The notes under the pieces: generated by a model | Seen by the model: the letters and a program-made list of their open reading frames with translations, nothing else | What the model was told of the DNA's origin: nothing | Databases searched by the model: none | In this document: piece by piece, positions 1 to 8,505 of the stretch | Layout of the letters: the number at the start of each line of letters is the position of its first letter | How positions within the stretch are numbered: position 1 is the stretch's first letter | Translations under genes and position numbers: made by a program | NCBI RefSeq assembly: GCF_002741055.1 | Contig: NZ_CP016809.1 | Coordinates: forward strand, 1,364,001 to 1,428,000 | Direction: 5' to 3' | Origin: Paenibacillus ihbetae | GTDB lineage: Bacteria > Bacillota > Bacilli > Paenibacillales > Paenibacillaceae | DNA: 64,000 nucleotides

Positions 1-83
1 AACATCCTCTAATCTGGCCTTTCTGCATACCGCCGGCATAATCCACGTCTCCCCTTTGCACGCTCCGTCATATGTCTTGGATA

Positions 84-112
84 AATATACAACAAAGCGC
101 ATAAAAGTTCAA
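84..112 (-). promoter_or_regulatory. Candidate vegetative promoter reading out of the window
   Basis: On the minus strand a TTGAAC -35 (112-107) and a TATATT -10 (89-84) are separated by 17 bp. The promoter lies just downstream of hemW and points toward position 1, so it probably drives the next gene outside the window. In related genomes this is often hrcA, but that is inference. No start codon for that gene is visible in the remaining 83 bases. Confidence 0.4.
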
Positions 113-116
113 TAGA

Positions 117-1280
117 TTAATTTGCCGACAGGGTGCCGATAAATTCGGCGAACACTTCATTGCCGAACAGGATGCCCTTTTGGCTCAGCCTGTAGCCATC
201 CTCCGTCGTTTCAAGCAAGCCTGCATTCACCATTTTGCTCAGAGGGCGCTTGAACACCTCATCCAGCGAAGCATCGAACTGCTGCTCGAATCGACTCCGG
301 GAAATACCGTCCAGCACGCGGAGTCCGACCATCAAGAAATCCTCCATCGCTTCCTCTCTCGATACCTCGAAGCTTTCGAGCCGCGGCAGCCCGGTTTTGG
401 CCGCTTCATTATAAGGGTTCACTCCCTTTATGTTTACGTGGCGCTGGCGGTTGATATAACCATGAGCACCGGCGCCAAGGCCGTAATAATCCTCGTTGCG
501 CCAGTACGTCATATTGTGGCGGCTCTCGTAGCCCGGCTTCGCAAAATTACTGATTTCATACTGCTTATAGCCTGCCGCCTTCATGCGCTCCATTAATAGA
601 AGATACATGTTCAGCTCATCCTCTTCATCCGGAAGCGGGAGCTGGTTTTTCTGGTACATGGTATGGAACAGCGTATTTTCCTCCACCTTCAGACTGTAGA
701 TGGAGTAATGGGGAAGCCCGAGCTCCAGCGCTTTATCCACGCTTTCCGCCAGCATCTCCAAGGTTTGATTCGGCAGGCCGAACATCAGGTCGATGGACAT
801 GTTGTCAAAGCCCGCGGCTCTTGCGTTATCCAGGCTCCGGTATACATCATCCGTATCATGGATGCGTCCGATGCCGGACAACAGGCTGTTCTGGAAGGCC
901 TGAACGCCGAAGCTGATCCGGTTAACCCCGCCTTCACGCATAACCTTAAGCTTCTCCGGGTCCGTTGTCCCGGGATTCGCTTCCATCGAGAACTCGATAT
1001 CGTCCGACCACACCGGGAAATGCCGCTTTACGCTTTGCAGAAAATACTCCATTTCATCCGGCTTCAGAACCGTCGGCGTTCCCCCGCCCACAAAGATGCT
1101 CTTGATCGCCCCCGGCGGATGGGCCTTGACCGTCAATTCCATTTCGTGATCCAACGCCCGCAGATAGTCCATAACCGGCTGATCCTTCAGGACGTAGGAA
1201 TTAAAATCGCAGTAAAAGCATTTATTCGTACAGAACGGAATATGGATGTACACCGCTTCCGTTCGTTGGTTATATGTCAT
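117..1280 (-). CDS. hemW: HemW-type radical SAM protein (heme chaperone)
   Basis: A 387-residue cytoplasmic protein of the HemN/HemW radical SAM family. The N-terminus carries the CxxxCxxC cluster motif (Cys17, Cys21, Cys24 in the context HIPFCTNKCFYC) that binds the 4Fe-4S cluster and S-adenosylmethionine. A GGGTP motif follows at about 65-69, and a HemW C-terminal domain holds GLGAGAHG near 270. Many relatives were first labelled oxygen-independent coproporphyrinogen III oxidase, but the lone CxxxCxxC and the position after lepA fit HemW, which handles heme. ATG start with an AGAAGGGG ribosome site about 8 nt upstream. It follows lepA as in Bacillus, but a hairpin terminator separates the two genes. 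Confidence 0.93.
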   Translation of the reverse strand: MTYNQRTEAVYIHIPFCTNKCFYCDFNSYVLKDQPVMDYLRALDHEMELTVKAHPPGAIKSIFVGGGTPTVLKPDEMEYFLQSVKRHFPVWSDDIEFSMEANPGTTDPEKLKVMREGGVNRISFGVQAFQNSLLSGIGRIHDTDDVYRSLDNARAAGFDNMSIDLMFGLPNQTLEMLAESVDKALELGLPHYSIYSLKVEENTLFHTMYQKNQLPLPDEEDELNMYLLLMERMKAAGYKQYEISNFAKPGYESRHNMTYWRNEDYYGLGAGAHGYINRQRHVNIKGVNPYNEAAKTGLPRLESFEVSREEAMEDFLMVGLRVLDGISRSRFEQQFDASLDEVFKRPLSKMVNAGLLETTEDGYRLSQKGILFGNEVFAEFIGTLSAN

Positions 1281-1351
1281 TTCGTATTCGCCCCTTCTAT
1301 GCTTGCCAGACTGGAGACTTCATTTACTATGTCCCCGGCACCTGTTCTAAT

Positions 1352-1384
1352 GAAAGAAAAGGAAAGCCATAAAACCGGCTTTCC
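1352..1384 (-). terminator. Intrinsic terminator between lepA and hemW
   Basis: GGAAAGCC (1361-1368) pairs with GGCTTTCC (1377-1384) around an 8-nt loop. On the minus strand a T-rich tract (TTTTCTTTC) follows. It lies after the lepA stop and before the hemW start, so it ends or attenuates lepA transcription. Confidence 0.7.
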
Positions 1385-1475
1385 CATCATTCAGCTCCCA
1401 AAACAGGCATTATGAGGTTGCATGGCAGGCTGCAGCCTGATCGCTCAGGCACGGCCGCCTCGCTTGTTCCAATCC

Positions 1476-3293
1476 CTACTTATCGTCGATTTTCAGGACA
1501 GCCATGAAGGCTTCCTGCGGCACCTCGACGTTACCAACCTGCTTCATCCGCTTCTTCCCTTCCTTCTGCTTCTCCAGAAGCTTCCGTTTACGGGAAATAT
1601 CGCCGCCGTAGCATTTCGCGAGGACGTTCTTGCGCATCGCCTTGACGGTTTCGCGGGCAACAACCTTCGTTCCGACCGATGCCTGGATCGGCACCTCGAA
1701 CATCTGGCGCGGAATCAGCTCGCGCAGCTTCTCGCAGATCGCACGGCCCCGGTGGTAAGCGCGGTCCTTATGCACAATGAAGGACAAGGCGTCAACCTGC
1801 TCGCCGTTCAGCAGAATATCCATCTTCACTAGGTTGGATCTGCGGTATCCGGAGATTTCGTAGTCGAACGAAGCATAGCCCTTCGTACTCGACTTCAGCT
1901 GATCAAAGAAATCATACACGATCTCGGACAGCGGAATTTCATACGTAATCGTTACGCGCGTTGTATCCAGATACTCCATGTTGATGAATTCGCCGCGCTT
2001 GCCCTGGCACAGCTCCATAATCGCGCCGACATAATCATTCGGGACGATAATGGCCGCTTTGACATACGGCTCTTCCACATAATCGATCTTGCCGATCTCC
2101 GGATAGTGGGACGGGTTATCGATCTGCATCTGATCGCCGTTGGTCAGCGTCACGCGGTAGATTACGCTCGGCGCCGTCGTAATCAGCGGAATGTTGAATT
2201 CGCGCTCGATCCGCTCCTGGATGACGTCCATATGGAGCAGGCCCAAAAATCCGCAGCGGAAGCCGAAGCCAAGCGCGCTGGAGGTTTCCGGTTCAAAGCT
2301 CAAGGACGCATCGTTAAGCTGCAGCTTCTCCAGCGCTTCGCGCAAATCGTTGTAATCCGACGTTTCGATCGGGTACAGACCGCAGAATACCATCGGGTTG
2401 ATCTTCCGGTAGCCTGGAAGAGGCTCGGCCGTCGGACGCTTCGCATCGGTTACCGTGTCACCGACGCGGGTATCCCCAACGCTCTTGATGCCGGCCACGA
2501 TGAAGCCTACGTCGCCGACGTTGAGCTCGTCCACGATGCTCATGCGCGGCTTGAACGCGCCGACCTCGATGACCTCGAAGGTCTTGCCTGTCGCCATCAT
2601 CTTGATCATCGAACCGGCCTTGATGCTGCCGTCGATGACGCGGACATATACGATGACGCCCCGGTAAGGGTCGTAATGCGAGTCAAAGATCAACGCCTTC
2701 AGCGGCTCTTCGGGACTGCCCGCAGGTGCCGGAACCTTCTGCACGACCTGCTCCAAAATCTCTTTGATTCCGATGCCGGCCTTGGCGGAAGCATGCACCG
2801 CTTCGCTCGCGTCCAGACCGATCACATCCTCGATCTCCTGCTTGACGCGGTCCGGGTCGGCGCTAGGCAGATCGATTTTGTTAATGACCGGCAAAATTTC
2901 AAGATCGTTATCCAGCGCCAAATATACGTTGGCCAGCGTCTGTGCTTCAATTCCTTGAGCAGCGTCGACGACGAGCAGCGCGCCTTCGCAGGCAGCCAGG
3001 CTTCGGGAAACCTCATACGTGAAGTCGACGTGTCCCGGAGTATCGATCAGGTTCAAGATGTACTCCTCGCCGTCATCGGCCTTATAGGTCAGGCGTACAG
3101 CCTGAAGCTTGATGGTGATGCCGCGCTCCCTCTCCAGATCCATCTGATCAAGGACCTGCTCCTGCATTTCGCGCGAGGTCAGCGCGCCCGTAAACTCCAA
3201 AATGCGGTCCGCAAGCGTCGATTTACCATGGTCTATATGTGCAATAATACAAAAGTTACGAATTTTTTGTTGTCTTACTTGTACGTCCGTCAT
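1476..3293 (-). CDS. lepA: Elongation factor 4 (LepA GTPase)
   Basis: A 605-residue translational GTPase that acts on the ribosome in back-translocation or initiation quality control. The G domain shows AHIDHGKS (18-25), DTPGHVDF (84-91) and NKID (138-141). Domains II, III and V and the LepA-specific C-terminal domain ([11 protein letters not shown]) follow. Length matches the family (about 600). The open frame extends five codons further to a TTG at 3308, but the ATG at 3293 is preferred: it has GGGGG five bases upstream and starts MTDVQ, like homologues that begin MTD. It follows yqxA and precedes hemW, as in B. subtilis. Confidence 0.95.
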   Translation of the reverse strand: MTDVQVRQQKIRNFCIIAHIDHGKSTLADRILEFTGALTSREMQEQVLDQMDLERERGITIKLQAVRLTYKADDGEEYILNLIDTPGHVDFTYEVSRSLAACEGALLVVDAAQGIEAQTLANVYLALDNDLEILPVINKIDLPSADPDRVKQEIEDVIGLDASEAVHASAKAGIGIKEILEQVVQKVPAPAGSPEEPLKALIFDSHYDPYRGVIVYVRVIDGSIKAGSMIKMMATGKTFEVIEVGAFKPRMSIVDELNVGDVGFIVAGIKSVGDTRVGDTVTDAKRPTAEPLPGYRKINPMVFCGLYPIETSDYNDLREALEKLQLNDASLSFEPETSSALGFGFRCGFLGLLHMDVIQERIEREFNIPLITTAPSVIYRVTLTNGDQMQIDNPSHYPEIGKIDYVEEPYVKAAIIVPNDYVGAIMELCQGKRGEFINMEYLDTTRVTITYEIPLSEIVYDFFDQLKSSTKGYASFDYEISGYRRSNLVKMDILLNGEQVDALSFIVHKDRAYHRGRAICEKLRELIPRQMFEVPIQASVGTKVVARETVKAMRKNVLAKCYGGDISRKRKLLEKQKEGKKRMKQVGNVEVPQEAFMAVLKIDDK

Positions 3294-3331
3294 GCTAACC
3301 CCCAACAACCACCAGATGTTTGAATCAATTT

Positions 3332-3360
3332 ATTATACCAGTTGAGGGGATGCACAGCAA
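3332..3360 (-). promoter_or_regulatory. Candidate lepA promoter
   Basis: Minus-strand TTGCTG (3360-3355) and a perfect TATAAT (3337-3332) with a 17-bp spacer, 39 bp upstream of the chosen lepA ATG. This suggests lepA has its own vegetative promoter and does not depend only on the sporulation genes upstream. Confidence 0.55.
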
Positions 3361-3405
3361 TGGCTAAGGCGCGGCTGCCCGAGATTCGGCTGCCGAAACG
3401 GCGCA

Positions 3406-3807
3406 TCACTCCACAATGGATCCGAACATCGATACGACCCAGCGGATGCTCTGATTCGACAGCTCCTGAAGCAGGCCTGCCGTCTTGTCCGCCAGCACAT
3501 CGGCCGGAGGGCTTGAGCGTTCAGGAAGGAGGATGTCCCGCGGCAGCGGCTCGAACTCGGGCCGGATCTCCGCCTCCTCGTTCTGTACGGAAGCCGGAGG
3601 CGACTTCCTTACGCCGCCCCAGCCGCTGCCTTCAGCCGCCGTTCCCGCTTCGGACTGCCCGGCAGCAGGCTCCTGGTGCACTTGCTGCACCGTTTGAATG
3701 CCGCCCGCCGGGGGCGATGCTTTTTCCCCGCCGAGCTGCATGCCGATCAGTATGCCGATGCCTGTCCATATGAGCAGAGCCACGAATCGTTTCCCCGTTC
3801 TTGACAT
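3406..3807 (-). CDS. yqxA: YqxA-like sporulation-locus protein
   Basis: A 133-residue protein with one N-terminal membrane segment (about residues 8-25, FVALLIWTGIGILIG) followed by a Pro/Glu/Ser-rich extracytoplasmic part. The only real support for the name is position: B. subtilis carries the small membrane protein YqxA between spoIIP and lepA, and this gene sits exactly there. The C-terminus (SIRWVVSMFGSIVE) resembles the conserved end of that family. Function is unknown. The start ATG lies 21 bases after the spoIIP stop, so the two are probably co-transcribed, and a GGAGGGGACT ribosome site is present. Confidence 0.7.
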   Translation of the reverse strand: MSRTGKRFVALLIWTGIGILIGMQLGGEKASPPAGGIQTVQQVHQEPAAGQSEAGTAAEGSGWGGVRKSPPASVQNEEAEIRPEFEPLPRDILLPERSSPPADVLADKTAGLLQELSNQSIRWVVSMFGSIVE

Positions 3808-3828
3808 CAGAGTCCCCTCCTCCAGTTT

Positions 3829-5229
3829 TTACCCGGCTTTCCGTTCATCGTTCCGGGAAGCCGCCGTACCGTCCTTCCGGCCTGCCGAGGCCGACAGCTT
3901 ATCGGCCTTGGCGTCCTTCTTCACGCTGGCTTTCTTCGCTTCCTGCTCCTGCCAGTACACCTCGGCAATAATATCGGCCAGCACCTCGGCCGTTCGCTGC
4001 AGCTCTTCCTTCGTATTGTCGATTCCGCCGATCTCGATCAGAATGCTGTTTGGCGACAGGGACTGATTATATTCCCCGTTCCCCTGGTCGGCCGATTTGC
4101 CCCACACGCCGCGTGATATGCCTGGGTACGACGCTTCTAGCTTCTCATTGATTTTGCTGGCGAACGCCTCGTTCTTTCTCCAGTTCTCGTTGGCATGTCC
4201 AATAATGAAGTACACCTTGGCGTAATTGACCCCGTTTACGGTAGCGGTCGTTTTGCTGTAGCGCTGGGAATCCCGGTGGATATCGATCAGATAGGTCAAA
4301 TCATCGTGACGGCCCATCGCTTCGACCACCGTCTGCCTGGAGTATTTGTAGGAATAATTATAGTTATAGCCTTCGACGGTCGATTGATAGTCGCTTTTGT
4401 CGTGCAGCGTCCCGATTCCGTTGGCCTCGAGGCGTTTCGCCATGAAGCTGCCGACCAGCATGACATTTTTGCTCGGCGACACGGCGCCGGGATTGTCCGA
4501 AGGATGGGTGAGGAGCGGATTGTAGGCTTCCTGCGGATGGGAATGATAGATCAGCACCGCCTTCTTGCCCTCGGTCGTTTGTCCATTCTTGGATGTGCCT
4601 CCAGGCTCGTTTTTACTGTCCGTTCCCTGGCCCTCGCCTTCACCCGGTCCGGCTTCGCCGCCGTTCTGGTGCTCCTGTCCGTTATCCTCGCCCGCCTCCG
4701 GCGGCTGCTCGCCGTTATCCGGATTCCCGCCCGGATTTGCTTCGGGGTTCTCTCCCGGGTCCGCCGCCCCCTCGGCGGTGTCCGGCCGATAATCCGCAGG
4801 CGCTTCCCCGTCTTCATTGCCGGAGCCGCTATGCAGCTGAACCGGCTGATTGGCTCTCATCCCCGGCAGCTCACCGGCGAGCAGACTCTTCGGATCTCTC
4901 GGATTCACGCTCGTCAACAGCTGAAATACGAAGGTCGACATCTTCTCCCCGGAGAAGCTGGAATCTTCCTTGGAAGCGGCCATATGCGGCATCTCCATCC
5001 CGATCATATCAATAAAAAAGTGACTCGACAGGGAAGCGGCCAGCCCCTTCATCGAAGACACAGGCGAGCTGTTCAGCCGCTGCTCCGCCATCCCCCCGAG
5101 CCCCAGCAAAATAAAAAAGATGAGAGAGCCCAGCATCAGAACGATCAGCGTTTTGCCCATGCTCAAACCTTCCATCACATTTCGTCTCAGTCTGGCAACA
5201 TTCCAGATGCGAAACTTACGGTTGTTCAT
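3829..5229 (-). CDS. spoIIP: Stage II sporulation protein P (SpoIIP)
   Basis: A 466-residue membrane-anchored cell-wall hydrolase. With SpoIID and SpoIIM it thins septal peptidoglycan so that the mother cell can engulf the forespore. One transmembrane anchor lies at about 24-45. A long Pro/Gly/Glu/Asn-rich linker follows (about 132-222, unusually long), then the amidase/endopeptidase domain with HSHPQE (229-234), IDIHRD (315-320) and IEIGG (398-402), which supply the zinc and catalytic residues of the family. A longer frame starts with GTG at 5268, but the ATG at 5229 has AGGAGG eight bases upstream. It lies between gpr and yqxA as in Bacillus. Confidence 0.93.
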   Translation of the reverse strand: MNNRKFRIWNVARLRRNVMEGLSMGKTLIVLMLGSLIFFILLGLGGMAEQRLNSSPVSSMKGLAASLSSHFFIDMIGMEMPHMAASKEDSSFSGEKMSTFVFQLLTSVNPRDPKSLLAGELPGMRANQPVQLHSGSGNEDGEAPADYRPDTAEGAADPGENPEANPGGNPDNGEQPPEAGEDNGQEHQNGGEAGPGEGEGQGTDSKNEPGGTSKNGQTTEGKKAVLIYHSHPQEAYNPLLTHPSDNPGAVSPSKNVMLVGSFMAKRLEANGIGTLHDKSDYQSTVEGYNYNYSYKYSRQTVVEAMGRHDDLTYLIDIHRDSQRYSKTTATVNGVNYAKVYFIIGHANENWRKNEAFASKINEKLEASYPGISRGVWGKSADQGNGEYNQSLSPNSILIEIGGIDNTKEELQRTAEVLADIIAEVYWQEQEAKKASVKKDAKADKLSASAGRKDGTAASRNDERKAG

Positions 5230-5362
5230 ATCGGAGTCCTCCTCGGCTTCAGCGGGGAAGCGGCACACTCGAAGCTCATGTCCCCGCTCTCTGTGATCTC
5301 TTATACTCCCAATCTATGAACCGGGGGGAATCGATAGAACTAGAAAAGTTGAATTATTGAAA

Positions 5363-5416
5363 GGATGGTAGGGCAGGTATGTAAAATGTTCCTGTAATCG
5401 CTGTTGGTTTCAGATT
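5363..5416. repeat. Dispersed intergenic repeat, copy 1
   Basis: About 54 bp with a near-identical partner at 42178-42230. The conserved core includes GTAAAATGTTCCT and ATCGCTGTTG followed by TTTCAGATT. Differences are scattered single transitions plus one 1-bp indel. The right end merges into an inverted repeat, TTCAGATTTCT (5409-5419) with AGAAATCTGAA (5441-5451), that is not present at copy 2. Confidence 0.7.
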
Positions 5417-5593
5417 TCTTGATCTTATAGAACCTAGTACAGAAATCTGAAGCCAAAGGTGACCTCAAGCGTATGCTTCTGATGCAGCTTTCCTCGCAGA
5501 AAGCTTTGGACTTTATCGAAAATCTTTCATTTCCTCGCCTGCATCGTATTTTGATATTCAACTCATACAAATAAAAGAAAATAGAGAAATATA

Positions 5594-5636
5594 AAAGCTC
5601 CGATAGATTCGGAGCTTTAGGAGCTATCGGAGCTTT
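5594..5636 (-). terminator. gpr terminator made of repeated AAAGCTCC units
   Basis: AAAGCTCCGATAG (5594-5606) pairs perfectly with CTATCGGAGCTTT (5624-5636). The loop holds a further GGAGCTTT, so alternative stems are possible. On the minus strand TTTTATATTTC follows, and the site is 20 bp after the gpr stop. The rest of 5230-5655 holds no gene: it is AT-rich and contains only this terminator, the dispersed repeat and the unassigned spoIIP promoter region. Confidence 0.6.
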
Positions 5637-5655
5637 ATTCGATATAACCTGCATG

Positions 5656-6657
5656 CTAGTGAGTGTACGCGCCCGTATTGCCGGGATCCACCGCCTCGTG
5701 CAGCGCCGCGTTCAGGCCAGACGCTACGATATTAGCAATGTCCTCGATAAATTCGTCGATCTCTTTCGGAGTCACAATCAAGTCATGTCCCAGAGGCTCG
5801 AGCACTTCCTTCACGAGGGCAAGCCGTTCGCCCTCGGACAGATTTTGCAGCATCCCCATGATCTTCCCCGTCTCCGGCGCTTTCTCGCCGAAATGGGCTT
5901 TCATGAGCTCGATGGCATTGTTGACAATCGTCGATGCATAGCAAACGGTTGGCACTCCAATCGCAATGCAGGGCACCCCGAGCACTTCCTGGGTCAGGCC
6001 TTTCCGTTTATTGCCGATGCCCGAGCCGGGATGAATGCCGATATCCGCAATTTGTATCGTCGTATTCACCCGCTCCAGCGATCGGGATGCCAGCGCATCG
6101 ATGGCGATGATGAAATCGGGCCGGGTTCGCTCCACGATCCCTTGAACCGTCTCGCTGGATTCGATCCCCGTAAGGCCGAGCACGCCCGGTGCAATGGCGC
6201 TCACCTGACGGTAGCCGGGGGCGACCCGGTCCGGCATTAATTCAAAGTATTGACGCGTAACCATGACATTTTCCACCACCAGCGGCCCCAGGGAATCCGG
6301 AGTCACATTCCAGTTGCCTAGTCCGACGATAAGCGCACTCGCTTTCGGACCTATGCCGATCCGCTCCATGAACGCTTCGAACTCCCGTGCGAATATGACG
6401 GATACCTGTTCCTGAAGCCCGGTATCTCCCTTTCGAAGTTCGGGAACCTCAAGCGTGACGTAGTGCCCCTTCACTCTTCCAATTTGCTGGGAGGCCGCAT
6501 CGTTCTCTACATCGAGCCTTGTAATTTTAATACCGCCCTCCTGAACGACATCCTCCATCAAGCCCGGAATAGGGGGGCTGCCTGCCGCTCCGGCAAGCTC
6601 CCTTGACTCCACGGCAAGGTCTGTTCGGACCGAATATTTCTGAAGATCCAGATCCAT
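5656..6657 (-). CDS. gpr: Germination protease GPR
   Basis: A 333-residue spore protease (family A25). It is made as a zymogen in the forespore and degrades small acid-soluble spore proteins during germination. Recognisable parts are the short N-terminal propeptide (MDLDLQKYSVRTDLAVE), the GLGNWNVTPDSLGP segment near 107-120, the IAIDALASRS segment near 186-195 and the GIHPGSGIGNKRK loop. A GGAGGAG ribosome site precedes the ATG at a rather long distance. Upstream on the minus strand GCATG and CAATACTA, 15 bp apart, resemble a forespore (SigF/SigG) promoter, which would fit the known control. This is weak evidence. It diverges from rpsT, as in Bacillus. Confidence 0.93.
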   Translation of the reverse strand: MDLDLQKYSVRTDLAVESRELAGAAGSPPIPGLMEDVVQEGGIKITRLDVENDAASQQIGRVKGHYVTLEVPELRKGDTGLQEQVSVIFAREFEAFMERIGIGPKASALIVGLGNWNVTPDSLGPLVVENVMVTRQYFELMPDRVAPGYRQVSAIAPGVLGLTGIESSETVQGIVERTRPDFIIAIDALASRSLERVNTTIQIADIGIHPGSGIGNKRKGLTQEVLGVPCIAIGVPTVCYASTIVNNAIELMKAHFGEKAPETGKIMGMLQNLSEGERLALVKEVLEPLGHDLIVTPKEIDEFIEDIANIVASGLNAALHEAVDPGNTGAYTH

Positions 6658-6734
6658 CTAAATTCACACTCCTCCTCATATTGCTACTAGTGTGTGAGAG
6701 GAGGGAAGAGATTATACAGAAGTCTTGTTTAGTA

Positions 6735-6763
6735 TTGCTTTTTGTCTACCTCCATGCTAAAAT
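6735..6763 (+). promoter_or_regulatory. rpsT promoter
   Basis: TTGCTT (6735-6740), a 17-bp spacer and TAAAAT (6758-6763), about 57 bp upstream of the rpsT start. Good match to a vegetative sigma-A promoter for a highly expressed ribosomal gene. Confidence 0.65.
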
Positions 6764-6819
6764 ATTTTAAGTTGTGAACCATTTCGCTCTATTGAAATGC
6801 CTTACAGGAGGTGAATGTA

Positions 6820-7092
6820 ATGCCAAACATCAAATCCGCGATTAAACGTGTTAAGACTAACGACAAACGCCATGCGCTTAACATTTCTCAAAAATCCGCG
6901 CTTCGCACAGCAGTTAAAAATGCTGACGTTGCGTTGAACGGTACAGAAATCGAGGCTGCTAAAGCTGCTTTCCAAGCCGCTTCCAAGAAGCTCGACAAAG
7001 CTGTTACAAAGGGCCTGATCCATAAGAATGCAGCTGCCCGCAAGAAATCCCGTCTGGCGAAAAGACTGAACGCTCTTACGTCCCAAGCGTAA
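6820..7092 (+). CDS. rpsT: Small-subunit ribosomal protein bS20
   Basis: A 90-residue, Lys/Arg/Ala-rich helical protein that binds 16S rRNA early in 30S assembly. The sequence [17 protein letters not shown] and the C-terminal [16 protein letters not shown] are typical of bS20. The frame opens earlier at a GTG (6811), but the ATG at 6820 has a perfect AGGAGGTG seven bases upstream. It is the only plus-strand gene before comER. It is monocistronic: its own promoter lies upstream and a strong terminator, shared with convergent holA, lies downstream. Confidence 0.97.
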   Translation: MPNIKSAIKRVKTNDKRHALNISQKSALRTAVKNADVALNGTEIEAAKAAFQAASKKLDKAVTKGLIHKNAAARKKSRLAKRLNALTSQA

Positions 7093-7115
7093 TCGTTTGT
7101 TGAATAAGACATTGG

Positions 7116-7157
7116 AAAAAGCCCTGACCTTCGGTTGATACCGGGTCAGGGCTTTTT
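7116..7157. terminator. Bidirectional terminator between rpsT and holA
   Basis: AAAAAGCCCTGACC (7116-7129) pairs with GGTCAGGGCTTTTT (7144-7157). There are A- and T-runs on both sides, so it can end rpsT (plus) and holA (minus). Confidence 0.9.
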
Positions 7158-7188
7158 GAATTGTTGCCTGGTCGTCACAGCTATGTGA

Positions 7189-8208
7189 TCAAGCGCCCAG
7201 TCTCAGCAAAAACAGCTCGATCCCGAGCACCTTGTCCACCGCTCCGGTCTTCATCTGATAATCCAGATTCGCCAGATGGTTCAAAATGCCTTCGAGCCGG
7301 GCCGATTCGAATTTACGCGCCTGCTCTCCCGCGATTTTCACCGCATAGGGATGCAGCCCAAGCTGGGAAGCGATCTGCTGCTGCGAATAGCTCTGCGCCG
7401 ACAAGGTCTTCACCTGCAAAATAATCCGGAACTGCCTGGTGATCAGCGCGGCGATTTTGATCGGCTCTTCCCGCTGCTTCAGCAGCTCATAGTAGATGCC
7501 GAGCGCCTTATCCAGCCTCAGGTTTGCAATATCCTCCACCAGGGCAAAGACATTCTGCTCCGTGCTGCGGGCTACCAGCATATCGACCGTCGAAGTATCG
7601 ATCGTCCCGCCATCGCCTGCATACAGGCACAGCTTCTCGATCTCGCCGGCCAATGTCTGAAGACTTGTCCCGGCATTGCGGACGATAGCCTCAGCCGCTC
7701 CCTCGCGCAGCGAGCACCCTCTATTACGTGCCTGCTTGTCCACCCAGCGCAGCAGATCCTCGCCGCCAAGCGGCGTAAAGGAAAGCGGGACTCCTGCTTT
7801 TTTTACCGCTTTGACCACCTTTTTGCGTTCATCGAGCTTTTCGGCCCCCACCATAAACACAATGACGCTGTAATCGGCCGGATTGTTCAAGTATTCAAGC
7901 AAGGCCTCCGGTTTGTGCTCCACCTTCCCGTTATCCTTGGCTGCAGTAAAGAACGTTGTATCTCGTACGAAAACAAGCTTTTTCTGAACCATAAAAGGAA
8001 CGGTCTCCGCTTCTTCGACCACGGCCTGAATCGGAGTCTCCCCCAAATCCATATGGACGATGGCAAAGTCGCGATCTTCCTTGGGAATCAGCTGGGTCTC
8101 CAGAAATTCGGCAAACTCCCTCATCTGAAACTTTTCGCTGCCGTACAGCAAATATACGGAAGACACATCCCCCTGCTTGACCGCCTTGGCCGCCGCTTTG
8201 GCATCCAT
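7189..8208 (-). CDS. holA: DNA polymerase III delta subunit
   Basis: A 339-residue clamp-loader subunit (YqeN in B. subtilis) that opens the beta clamp at replication forks. Family features are the N-terminal YLLYGSEKFQMREF segment, FVRDTTFF, a degenerate AAA+ fold without Walker motifs, and the C-terminal LLKQREEPIKIAALITRQFRIILQ helices. The longest frame uses a GTG at 8235, but the ATG at 8208 follows AAAGGGGGG at a good distance and gives the usual MDAKAAAKAV start. It lies between comEC and rpsT as in Bacillus, though here an ECF sigma locus is interposed upstream. 8209-8505 contains no supportable gene. Confidence 0.93.
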   Translation of the reverse strand: MDAKAAAKAVKQGDVSSVYLLYGSEKFQMREFAEFLETQLIPKEDRDFAIVHMDLGETPIQAVVEEAETVPFMVQKKLVFVRDTTFFTAAKDNGKVEHKPEALLEYLNNPADYSVIVFMVGAEKLDERKKVVKAVKKAGVPLSFTPLGGEDLLRWVDKQARNRGCSLREGAAEAIVRNAGTSLQTLAGEIEKLCLYAGDGGTIDTSTVDMLVARSTEQNVFALVEDIANLRLDKALGIYYELLKQREEPIKIAALITRQFRIILQVKTLSAQSYSQQQIASQLGLHPYAVKIAGEQARKFESARLEGILNHLANLDYQMKTGAVDKVLGIELFLLRLGA

Positions 8209-8505
8209 CGGCGTCCCCCCTTTCTCTCTGTACACTATACCAAAAAAGACGCCCCGAAAGCGATAGCGAATAAAGCCGCCAGCAAAACAAAGAGACCTCG
8301 GCTATGACAGCGGCAAGGTCCCTTCGTCCCAACACATCTATATAAACGCCGGACAGGATGCTCTAGAAACATCCCGCCGCCGGTCATACGACGGTGGTTG
8401 GTATAATGCTCTCTCTAATTTATCTTATTCATATCTCCTGGTATTGGTGCGAGCGATCTGCTCTTTTCTATAAGTTTCCATCGAAAAAAATGCGGGTGCT
8501 CCGGT

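Noticed and set aside
2106..3323. A 405-codon open frame antisense to lepA
   Set aside because: Antisense shadow of lepA with no ribosome site or recognisable domain.
5340..5654. 104-codon minus-strand frame between gpr and spoIIP
   Set aside because: It runs through the gpr terminator and the dispersed repeat, is AT-rich by composition, and has no ribosome site.
8235..8372. 45-codon minus-strand frame ending in a hydrophobic helix, between holA and the anti-sigma gene, where B. subtilis has yqzM
   Set aside because: No ribosome site worth the name and no resemblance to YqzM. The Cys/Arg-rich head looks random. Not enough to call a gene.
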